A stretch of DNA of 5,899 nucleotides, taken from contig JAJYVJ010000108.1 of the NCBI GenBank assembly GCA_021792045.1, positions 1 through 5,899 on the forward strand. The letters are read 5' to 3'. The DNA is from Thermoplasmata archaeon (GTDB lineage Archaea > Thermoplasmatota > Thermoplasmata > Thermoplasmatales > Thermoplasmataceae). The translations under genes and the position numbers were made by a program. Position 1 is the stretch's first letter. Each line of letters begins with the position of its first letter. Below are positions 1-5,899 of the stretch, piece after piece. The notes under the pieces were generated by a model. That model did not search any database. It was not told where the DNA came from and worked only from the letters and a program-made list of their open reading frames with translations.

Positions 1-87
1 GCTTTCGCTAACGGGATAGAGGGTATTGGGTTGTATCCAAGGAGTTTAAGCATCAGACAGATGATAACTCCTAAAAGTGGATGTTAA
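1..87 (+). CDS. C-terminal end of an upstream gene (partial), possibly phosphoenolpyruvate synthase-like
   Basis: The first reading frame is open from base 1 and ends at TAA (85-87), giving 28 codons that look like a protein tail. It contains the stretch GIEGIGLYPRSLSIRQMI. This vaguely resembles the extreme C-terminus of archaeal phosphoenolpyruvate synthases and related PEP-utilising enzymes, which often end in a GIDSIxxNPD-type segment followed by a short helix. That identification rests on one short motif and is a guess. The frame lies on the same strand as thiL, and 76 bp separate its stop from the thiL start chosen here. The start lies outside the window. It could also be a chance open frame, since 28 codons without a stop is not rare. 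Confidence 0.4.
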   Translation, partial: AFANGIEGIGLYPRSLSIRQMITPKSGC

Positions 88-130
88 CATGGTTAACAGA
101 AATAATAACCTTAAACATCTGAATAATACC

Positions 131-140
131 TTTAACTATA
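131..140 (+). promoter_or_regulatory. Putative TATA box for thiL (leaderless type)
   Basis: The AT-rich TTTAACTATA is centred about 28 bp before the ATG at 164, where an archaeal TATA box sits relative to a transcription start at or next to the A of ATG. The preceding AATAATACC could serve as the TFB recognition element. No Shine-Dalgarno sequence precedes the ATG, which fits a leaderless transcript. This is a position and composition argument only. Confidence 0.5.
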
Positions 141-163
141 ACAAAAAGTTCAGAAGTGTTGAA

Positions 164-1129
164 ATGAGGCTGTTAGATATTGGTGAAAGAAGGATAATAG
201 ACGACATCTACAGGGATTTTCATGTTACTCAGCCAAAGGACGACTGCGCAATGATCGATTCTGGGGATTCTGTTCTGTTGCTTTCGACCGACATCATAAG
301 AGAAAGCACGCACGTCCCTAAAGGCGCAAAGCCAGAGCAGATAGGCAACTTTGTTGCAAACATAAATCTGAGTGATATTGCAGCGATGGCTGGGATTCCG
401 ATAGGCATGGTTCTTTCGTACCTTGTGAATCCGGAGAATGATGAATCTTTTCTCATAGATGTTGTGCGCGGTGTTGACAAAACACTCAAATCCGTTGGTG
501 CTGAAATTCTCGGCGGAGATACTAAGGAAGGGAGTGAGCTTGTTATCTCAGGGACTGTGCTTGGTCAGCAGGAGAAGAGGAAGGTTAGAAAACGGTCTGA
601 TTTAAAACCCGGGCATGTGATAGGTGTGACCAATGAACTGGGGAGATGCGCATCCGGCTACATTTTCTACAAGAATTCTTACAGGACTGACCTTGCAATA
701 AATCTCATTCTTGGCATCAAGGCAAGAATTAAGGAAGCCCAGATAATGAGCGAGTACGGGGCAAAATTTATGACCGATCTATCTGATGGTCTCTTTTCGA
801 GCATGTCGCAGATGAAGAACGACTATGGCATAGGATTTCGAATTGTAGAAAACGAATTGGTCCCAAACAGGTATGTGAGGAAGGCAAGTGATCTGTCCGG
901 ACTTTCTGGAACAGAAATCATGTGTGCATATGGCGGCGATTACGAGATTATGTTTTCCATAGAAAATAAGGATTTCAAGGATTTTTCGTATGCCATGGAA
1001 TCTGAAAAGATAAATGTGCATTTCATAGGAGACGCCTGGAAAGGGGATAATATAATAAATAATGACGATCAGTGGCTTCCTATTAGAGAGTACGGGTACG
1101 AGCATTTCAGACCAAAACCGTTCGAGTAG
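164..1129 (+). CDS. thiL: Thiamine-monophosphate kinase ThiL
   Basis: ThiL transfers the gamma-phosphate of ATP to thiamine monophosphate, giving thiamine diphosphate, the cofactor; it is a cytosolic enzyme of the AIR synthetase (PurM)-like fold, normally a homodimer. From ATG 164 the protein has 321 residues, close to the usual 310-330. Family motifs occur in order: the N-terminal LLDIGERRII; DDCA (26-29); STD (41-43); NLSDIAAMAG (68-77); GGDTKEG (117-123), the Mg/ATP loop; PGHVIGVTNELG (about 149-160); TDLSDGL (204-210); and GGDYEI (257-262). The acidic metal-binding residues in these motifs are present. The last motif is usually GGEDYEL or GGEDFEL, so one acidic residue is absent here. The frame stays open upstream to a GTG at 77, but those 29 extra codons are Asn/Lys-rich, precede the conserved N-terminus and overlap the TATA-like box, so ATG 164 is preferred. 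It is probably transcribed on its own. Confidence 0.93.
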   Translation: MRLLDIGERRIIDDIYRDFHVTQPKDDCAMIDSGDSVLLLSTDIIRESTHVPKGAKPEQIGNFVANINLSDIAAMAGIPIGMVLSYLVNPENDESFLIDVVRGVDKTLKSVGAEILGGDTKEGSELVISGTVLGQQEKRKVRKRSDLKPGHVIGVTNELGRCASGYIFYKNSYRTDLAINLILGIKARIKEAQIMSEYGAKFMTDLSDGLFSSMSQMKNDYGIGFRIVENELVPNRYVRKASDLSGLSGTEIMCAYGGDYEIMFSIENKDFKDFSYAMESEKINVHFIGDAWKGDNIINNDDQWLPIREYGYEHFRPKPFE

Positions 1130-1287
1130 TCCTCATCGCAATTGGTGCCCGTGCAACGTTTTATATTCTGCCTCAGTTAATCTAGGTTTCAGCCATTCCT
1201 GAAAGAATCGTATTGGCCTTCTGGTTTTCCGCGAAGCGAAAATCATCGTTAAAACCTTATATCTCCTTGGATTGACGAGAGACATAT
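1130..1287. other. Intergenic region between thiL and ileS
   Basis: This 158-bp stretch has no convincing gene. It holds a T-rich patch (TTTTATATT, 1159-1167) about 30 bp after the thiL stop that could help end transcription, and an imperfect hairpin at 1225-1242 (TTTT-C-CGC / GCG-AAAA around a GAA loop, with one bulged C). The ileS promoter is at its right end. On the minus strand a 37-codon ATG frame spans 1246-1133; it is treated as doubtful. No tRNA cloverleaf or T-box-like structure was recognised. Confidence 0.6.
1251..1262 (+). promoter_or_regulatory. Putative BRE/TATA promoter element for ileS
   Basis: AAAACCTTATAT places a TATA-like core (CTTATAT, 1256-1262) centred 29 bp before the ileS ATG, with an A-rich tract just upstream that could be the TFB recognition element. 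The 25 bases between the core and the ATG contain no purine-rich Shine-Dalgarno match, so transcription probably starts at or very near the ATG. This is inferred from spacing and composition. Confidence 0.6.
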
Positions 1288-4200
1288 ATGTCCGCTCACA
1301 GATATGAAGAAATTGACACTTCTCGTGATTTGAAAGAGATATCAAATGAGATTCTGGACTATTGGCGAACGAAAAAAATACCGGACATCTCTCTAAAAAA
1401 TCCGCTTGGTACGAGAGATTTTGTTTTTCTTGAAGGCCCCCCGACAGCAAATGGCAAGCCACATGTTGGTAATCTCATGACTCGAGTTGTGAAAGATGCC
1501 ATCCTTCGCTACAGGTACATCACGGGGCACAAGATATACAGGAGAACCGGTGGATGGGACTGTCATGGCCTTCCTGTTGAGGTAGAAGCTGAAAAACATT
1601 TCAATTTCAAGACAAAGAAAGATATCGAGAATTATGGTGTAGCAAAGTTCAATGATTACTGCAGAAAAAGCGTATTTGCTTACATTACGGACTGGGCAGA
1701 ATCAGATGATCGTATAGGTTTCTGGGTGGATCACGAGAACGCCTATGTAACCATGAAGCGCGACTACATTGAAAGTGAGTGGTGGGCGCTGAAGAAGCTC
1801 TTCGACTCAGGGCTTTTGTATAGGGATTATAAGATTGTCCCATACTGTCCGAGATGCGAAACGTCCCTAAGCTCACATGAAGTTTCGCTCGGTTATGCTG
1901 AAGCAAAAGATCCTTCAGTCTATGTGAAGTTTCATGAAACAGGTAAGGGGAACGTATATTTCCTTGCATGGACAACGACTCCTTGGACACTGCCTTCCAA
2001 TGAGTTTCTCTGCGTGAATCCTGATATCGATTACTCATTAGTCAAGCACGGCGATGATGAATACTATGTTGCAAGTGCCGCCATTTCCAGGATTTTTAAG
2101 AATCCTGTAGAAGTGGTTGACTCCTTCAAGGGTTCGGATCTCGTCGGCAGACGTTACGATCAGCTTCTCAACTTTATACCTGCTCCTGAAGGCACAATGG
2201 TTGTAACTTCCGGTTCGCATGTCAACGTGGAAGAGGGAACCGGAATAGTCCATACAGCACCGGCATTCGGTGCAGAGGACTTTGACATAGGCAAGAAGAT
2301 GCACGTTGAGATGATCAATCCAGTAGATCAATCCGGGAAGTTTTCAGACGGGCGGTTGCCATGGTTTGGCCGATTTGTAAAGGATGCTGATACGGACATA
2401 ATAATTCTACTAAAGTCTGAGAAAAAACTTCTTCGTTCCGAGAAGATCGAGCACACGTATCCTTTCTGTTACAGGTGCGGAACCCCTCTTCTTTACTATC
2501 CACTTACTGCGTGGTTCATAAGGGTTTCTTCCCTGAAGGAGAAGCTGATCGAGAACAACCAGCTTGTCAACTGGATGCCAGATTACATAAAAAACGGTAG
2601 GTTTGGAAATTTTCTGCTGGACGTGAAAGACTGGGCACTCAGCAGAAACAGGTACTGGGGGACACCGCTTCCAATATGGTCATGCCAAAACGGGCATTTG
2701 AAGGCAATAGGGAGCACCGAAGAACTAAAAAATCATGGAGCTGTGGTCCCGGATGACTTGCATAGACCATTCATTGACGAGGCAACGTTTAAGTGCGAAG
2801 AATGTGGTGAAATCATGACCCGCGAACCATACGTGATAGACACGTGGTTTGACTCGGGTAGTTCAACATATGCGGCGCTGCACTATCCATTTGAATCCAA
2901 GAGTGCAGATCTCAAGATCCCTATAACATTCATAATCGAGGCGATAGACCAGACGAGAGGGTGGTTCTACACGCTTCATGTGATCTCGACCATGCTCTTC
3001 GGCATAAATGCCTATTCGAATGTAATGTCTATAGATTTTGTCCTGGATGAACAGGGCAGAAAGATGAGCAAGAGCAAAGGGAACGTCGTCTTCGCTCTTG
3101 ATATGATCAATGATTACGGCCCTGATGCCTGCAGGTTATTTTTCCTGCGTGGTGTTCCGTGGAAGACAAGGGTCATAGATAAAAAGTACATCAATGATTC
3201 TGCGAGACGAATCATGGGGACTCTCTCCAATGTCTATTCATTCTTTGCCTCGAACGCAAACCTGGATAACTACTCTTACGAAGGACTGTTGCTGCCAGAA
3301 AATGCCCTTGATCGCTGGATAGTGTCCCGTGTAAACTCATCTTTAAGGGAATACTTGAAGGTAATGGATAGGTACGAACCGTTTAGTGCGATAAATGAAA
3401 TAGAGAGATTGATAGACGAGCTATCCAACTTTTACCTTAGATTGTCAAGACGCAGGTTCTGGGCGTCCGAGCTACCTGAAGAGAAGAATAGGGCCTATTC
3501 GGTTCTCTTCTACTCGCTTGACAGGATAATTCGCATGCTATCTCCCATTACGCCCTTCTTCTCTGACTACATATTCCTTAAGATGCACCCGGGTTCCGAA
3601 TCTGTTCATCTTGAACTACTCCCGGAGGTCCAGGAAGAACTTATCAACGGGGAGCTGGAAGAACAGGTCGGGATGGTGATGTCCATGGTGGAACTTGTGA
3701 GGCGACTCCGCCAGGAGAATTCAATAAAGGGAAGACAGCCCATTTCCGAAATTCTGCTGTATTCGGAGACACCGATCGATCCAAAGATGATAGATATGGT
3801 AGTAACAGAAGTTAATGCCAAAGAAATACGAATGATAAGTAAGATCGAACGTCCTGTATCGACTTTCCTTCAGCTCAAGTTTAAGGAAGCGGCACCGGTA
3901 CTCAAGGGAAAACTGAACTCTGTCAAGAATGCAATAGAGAATGCATCATCAGCTATGATCGATGATTTTGTAAATAACGGAAAATTGGTTCTTGATGGTA
4001 TAGAACTTTCCAATGAGTTGATCGATATTGTCGAGAAGCCTACAGATAATTTTGTCAGTGCAAAGGATTCTAAATCGGGAATAGAGGTATTCCTTAACAC
4101 TCGCATTGATCGTAACCTCATGCTTGAGGGTCTAGCAAGAGAAATCATAAGGCGTATCCAGGTAATGCGGAAGGATAACGGGCTGAGATATGATCAAAGG

Positions 4201-4371
4201 ATCGATCTTGAAGTCTGGGGGACAGAGACCGTACTTGAAGCTGTAGAGGCTCACAACGAATGGATAAAGACAGAAACTCTCACAAATAGGCTTGAAACTG
4301 AAGATAATAAAGGTTCGAAGGCATGGGACATTGATGGAGAGACCTTATTAATATCCTTAAAGGCGTTATAG
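1288..4371 (+). CDS. ileS: Isoleucyl-tRNA synthetase
   Basis: This cytosolic class Ia synthetase activates isoleucine with ATP, charges tRNA-Ile and removes misacylated valine. It has 1027 residues, full length for the archaeal/eukaryotic-type enzyme. The Rossmann catalytic domain starts with GPPTANGKPHVGN (50-62); HVGN at 59-62 is the HIGH motif with its last His replaced by Asn. Next come WDCHGLPVE (90-98) and a CPRC zinc knuckle (187-190). The CP1 editing domain follows, with TTTPWTLPSN (229-238) and GTGIVHTAPAFGAEDF (317-332, Asp331). Further cysteine pairs lie at 394/397 and 503/506, with C466 and H470 as possible partners. RFGNFLLDVKDWALSRNRYW (438-457) is the form seen in archaeal/eukaryotic-type enzymes rather than the common bacterial type. 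KMSKS is at 592-596. A helical anticodon-binding domain (about 640-770, including LRLSRRRFW) and a C-terminal domain with RRIQVMRKDNGL (954-965) complete it. The start is set by the TATA spacing. nadM follows 8 bp after the stop. Confidence 0.97.
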   Translation: MSAHRYEEIDTSRDLKEISNEILDYWRTKKIPDISLKNPLGTRDFVFLEGPPTANGKPHVGNLMTRVVKDAILRYRYITGHKIYRRTGGWDCHGLPVEVEAEKHFNFKTKKDIENYGVAKFNDYCRKSVFAYITDWAESDDRIGFWVDHENAYVTMKRDYIESEWWALKKLFDSGLLYRDYKIVPYCPRCETSLSSHEVSLGYAEAKDPSVYVKFHETGKGNVYFLAWTTTPWTLPSNEFLCVNPDIDYSLVKHGDDEYYVASAAISRIFKNPVEVVDSFKGSDLVGRRYDQLLNFIPAPEGTMVVTSGSHVNVEEGTGIVHTAPAFGAEDFDIGKKMHVEMINPVDQSGKFSDGRLPWFGRFVKDADTDIIILLKSEKKLLRSEKIEHTYPFCYRCGTPLLYYPLTAWFIRVSSLKEKLIENNQLVNWMPDYIKNGRFGNFLLDVKDWALSRNRYWGTPLPIWSCQNGHLKAIGSTEELKNHGAVVPDDLHRPFIDEATFKCEECGEIMTREPYVIDTWFDSGSSTYAALHYPFESKSADLKIPITFIIEAIDQTRGWFYTLHVISTMLFGINAYSNVMSIDFVLDEQGRKMSKSKGNVVFALDMINDYGPDACRLFFLRGVPWKTRVIDKKYINDSARRIMGTLSNVYSFFASNANLDNYSYEGLLLPENALDRWIVSRVNSSLREYLKVMDRYEPFSAINEIERLIDELSNFYLRLSRRRFWASELPEEKNRAYSVLFYSLDRIIRMLSPITPFFSDYIFLKMHPGSESVHLELLPEVQEELINGELEEQVGMVMSMVELVRRLRQENSIKGRQPISEILLYSETPIDPKMIDMVVTEVNAKEIRMISKIERPVSTFLQLKFKEAAPVLKGKLNSVKNAIENASSAMIDDFVNNGKLVLDGIELSNELIDIVEKPTDNFVSAKDSKSGIEVFLNTRIDRNLMLEGLAREIIRRIQVMRKDNGLRYDQRIDLEVWGTETVLEAVEAHNEWIKTETLTNRLETEDNKGSKAWDIDGETLLISLKAL

Positions 4372-4376
4372 GTGAT
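4370..4376 (+). promoter_or_regulatory. Shine-Dalgarno sequence of nadM, overlapping the ileS stop
   Basis: AGGTGAT matches seven consecutive bases of the Shine-Dalgarno consensus AGGAGGTGAT complementary to the archaeal 16S rRNA 3' end. It begins on the second base of the ileS TAG and ends 3 bases before the nadM ATG. It supports ATG 4380 as the start and translation of nadM as a downstream cistron of the ileS mRNA. Confidence 0.8.
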
Positions 4377-4379
4377 TGA

Positions 4380-4901
4380 ATGAAGACGGGAAGAGCGTTC
4401 ATGGTCGGGCGATTTCAGCCGTTTCATAATGGGCATTTAGCAGCCATAAAGAAAATACTCTCTGAGAATTCGAGTGTGATCATCGGTATAGGAAGCGCTC
4501 AGTACTCTCACACTCTCAAGGATCCGTTCACAGCAGGGGAACGCCACCTCATGATCAGTTCGGCCCTGGAAAATGAGGGCATATTCAAGTTTTATCTTGT
4601 TCCAATAGAAGATGTCAATTCGAACCCTCTGTGGGTCTCGCATGTGAAGGCGCTGACACCAACATTTGACAAGGTATATACTAATAACCCTCTGGTCCGT
4701 AGGCTTTTTAAAGAGAGCGGATACCTCGTCGAATCCATGTCCTTAATGAACAGGGCTTCATGGTCAGGAACGCATATCAGAAAAGCGATGCTGCATGATG
4801 GTGAATGGAAGAAATATGTCCCAACTGTAGTTGCTGAAATCGTAGAGGAAATAGACGGGATCCAGAGACTTAAAGATCTTGCAATGACAGATGAACCGTG
4901 A
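4380..4901 (+). CDS. nadM: Nicotinamide-nucleotide (NMN) adenylyltransferase, archaeal NadM type
   Basis: The enzyme joins ATP and nicotinamide mononucleotide (often also nicotinic acid mononucleotide) to make NAD (or its deamido form) and pyrophosphate, the final or penultimate step of NAD synthesis; it acts in the cytosol, usually as a hexamer in archaea. The 173 residues match the family size of about 170-180. It is a nucleotidyltransferase Rossmann fold with GRFQPFHNGHL (10-20), whose HNGH (16-19) is the HxGH ATP motif; GIGSAQYSHT (36-45); PFTAGER (49-55); NPLVRRLF (103-110); and SGTHIR (129-134), the second ATP-phosphate motif equivalent to ISSTxxR. The pattern, including SAQxSHTxxxPFTAGER, closely resembles the Methanocaldococcus jannaschii enzyme from memory. 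It begins 8 bp after ileS and is probably co-transcribed. A TATA-like TTATTAATAT at 4345-4354 inside the end of ileS could add an internal promoter. All key motifs are intact. Confidence 0.95.
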   Translation: MKTGRAFMVGRFQPFHNGHLAAIKKILSENSSVIIGIGSAQYSHTLKDPFTAGERHLMISSALENEGIFKFYLVPIEDVNSNPLWVSHVKALTPTFDKVYTNNPLVRRLFKESGYLVESMSLMNRASWSGTHIRKAMLHDGEWKKYVPTVVAEIVEEIDGIQRLKDLAMTDEP

Positions 4902-4942
4902 TGTGCCTGCAACCCCTTAAAGGTAAATAGTCATTATTTAAG
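4902..4942. terminator. Convergent 3' ends with a weak AT-rich inverted repeat
   Basis: nadM (+) and the M20 gene (-) converge with 32 bp between their stop codons. CTTAAA (4916-4921) and TTTAAG (4937-4942) form a 6-bp inverted repeat around a 15-base loop, and a shorter TAAAT/ATTTA stem is nested inside. The right arm lies in the last codons of the M20 gene. Archaeal termination depends mainly on T-tracts, and the T-runs here are short on both strands, so a shared terminator is only a possibility. Confidence 0.2.
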
Positions 4943-5899
4943 AATTATGTTTTCAATTATTTGCTTATCTCCAAGTATGTGTGGGATAAGTACATATTCA
5001 TCAACCTGATGAGCTACTTCTTCAAGTGTCGTGCTCCATACGAGGGCGTCATAGCCTTTTCTTCTGAAGAAAGCAGCGCATGTTCCTCCCCCTATACCAT
5101 ACATGGCAGGTTCTGATCCTTTTACTTTTTCGATCGCTTTCCTTAACTCCAGCACAGCGGGAGAATTTCTGTCTATCGGAAGTGGAGACTGCTCCTTCTG
5201 CATTATCTCATAAGATACCTTTGCACTACTGGAATTATTGAACTCCCTTGTCTTTGAATCTATAAAGTCCAGAACCATGTCAAGGTCGTAAACGGGGAGT
5301 ATTCGGGAATCGTAAAACTGAACATCAGTTCCAGGGATCGTGTTGATGTTGTCCACATTTTTGTCGTGTCTGGTAGGTTCAAACGTCGAATAAGGCGGAG
5401 AGAATATATCGTCAACTTTGTTGAATCTCTCGTGTATAGATCTGTCAAGTTCAAGCATGAACTTCATCGCTTCCCTATTTGCATTTATAGCCATTGCCGG
5501 CATACTTGCGTGATACTGCTTTCCTTTGGTTGTAAACTTGAGCCAGAGTATACTCTTTTCAGCTATTTCTATCATCAGACCATTGCTCGTGCCTGCGTCA
5601 GGGACGAGAATGAAGTCATTTTTGTTGAATATATCCTTTTCCAGGATATATTGAATTCCGTACTTGCTTCCAACTTCTTCGTCAGAAACAAATGCGATCC
5701 CAAGATTGTACTTGAGCTTAGATGCATCAAGATTCCTGAGCAGCAGAAGAGATAGGAATACTGCCTGCCCATCGTCACTTGTTCCGCGCCCATAGATTCG
5801 GTCACCAACAACAGTCGCTTTGAAAGGGTCATAGGTCCATAGGGACTTGTCTCCCACAGGGACGGTGTCAATATGCGGGACAATCCAGAAAGTCTTTGG
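4934..5899 (-). CDS. M20-family metallopeptidase/deacylase (ArgE/DapE-like), N-terminus outside window
   Basis: This is a zinc- (or cobalt-) dependent amidohydrolase of the M20 family, whose members include acetylornithine deacetylase, succinyl-diaminopimelate desuccinylase and dipeptidases. The frame is open to the window edge, giving 321 visible residues; a full protein is usually about 400, so roughly the first 80-90 are missing. In fragment numbering: PHIDTVP (8-14) carries the first metal His9 and catalytic Asp11; YGRGTSDDGQ (36-45) the bridging Asp; SDEEVGS (72-78) the catalytic Glu and a metal Glu; VPDAGTS (99-105) another metal Asp; YHASMP (129-134) the lid-domain His; NTIPG (186-190); GGGTCAAFFR (270-279); and AHQVDEYV (296-303) the last metal His. 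All expected catalytic residues are visible. The GTG at 5857 is internal, because HxDTVP lies upstream of it. The substrate cannot be named from sequence; a dipeptidase or N-acyl-amino-acid deacylase is equally possible. Confidence 0.92.
   Translation of the reverse strand, partial: PKTFWIVPHIDTVPVGDKSLWTYDPFKATVVGDRIYGRGTSDDGQAVFLSLLLLRNLDASKLKYNLGIAFVSDEEVGSKYGIQYILEKDIFNKNDFILVPDAGTSNGLMIEIAEKSILWLKFTTKGKQYHASMPAMAINANREAMKFMLELDRSIHERFNKVDDIFSPPYSTFEPTRHDKNVDNINTIPGTDVQFYDSRILPVYDLDMVLDFIDSKTREFNNSSSAKVSYEIMQKEQSPLPIDRNSPAVLELRKAIEKVKGSEPAMYGIGGGTCAAFFRRKGYDALVWSTTLEEVAHQVDEYVLIPHILGDKQIIENIILK

Noticed and set aside
779..1105. A 108-codon minus-strand open frame inside thiL
   Set aside because: It lies opposite the conserved C-terminal half of ThiL and reads like a codon-bias shadow; its translation matches no family I know.
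1225..1242. Imperfect hairpin just upstream of the ileS promoter, considered as a terminator or a tRNA-sensing leader
   Set aside because: The stem is only about seven pairs with a bulge, it is followed by A rather than T on the + strand, and it lies upstream of the inferred transcription start, so it would not be in the ileS mRNA.
1685..2038. A 117-codon minus-strand open frame inside ileS
   Set aside because: It is antisense to the IleRS zinc-knuckle and editing regions and has a low-quality Ser/Arg-rich translation with no supporting signals.
5366..5755. A 129-codon + strand open frame opposite the M20 gene
   Set aside because: It is antisense to conserved M20 coding sequence, its peptide shows no recognisable domain, and no promoter or Shine-Dalgarno precedes it.
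1..5899. Mobile element, CRISPR, toxin-antitoxin, defence or other novel multi-gene system
   Set aside because: All large intact frames belong to known housekeeping or metabolic families. There are no transposases, terminal inverted repeats, spaced direct repeats or unexplained gene clusters in the window.

Overview
The window looks like chromosomal housekeeping DNA from an archaeon, most likely a member of the Thermoplasmata (a Thermoplasma/Ferroplasma/Cuniculiplasma relative). The reasons are an archaeal NadM-type NMN adenylyltransferase, an isoleucyl-tRNA synthetase of the archaeal/eukaryotic architecture, frequent ATA (Ile) and AGA/AGG (Arg) codons, and TATA-like boxes about 25-30 bp before the first codons of the two lead genes, as expected for leaderless mRNAs. 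The order-level assignment is inference from protein resemblance. I could not run a search.

Layout. Positions 1-87 hold an open frame that enters from the left and stops, probably the last 28 codons of a preceding + strand gene. A short AT-rich promoter region follows. Then come thiL (164-1129, thiamine-monophosphate kinase), a 158-bp intergenic stretch ending in a second TATA-like promoter, ileS (1288-4371) and nadM (4380-4901). The last two form a tight pair: nadM has a Shine-Dalgarno sequence embedded in the ileS stop codon. On the other side of a 32-bp convergent gap is an M20-family metallopeptidase/deacylase gene on the minus strand (4934-5899). It runs off the right end, so its N-terminus is missing.

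The genes serve three separate core functions: thiamine diphosphate synthesis, tRNA-Ile charging and the last adenylylation step to NAD. The M20 enzyme's substrate cannot be fixed from sequence. I see no pathway tying them together beyond co-transcription of ileS and nadM.

I found no mobile element, CRISPR array, RNA gene or novel multi-gene system. Points worth a second look are the thiL start site, the non-canonical HVGN and GGDYE motifs in the synthetase and kinase, the leaderless versus Shine-Dalgarno contrast, a repeated element before thiL, and a doubtful 37-codon reverse frame before ileS.
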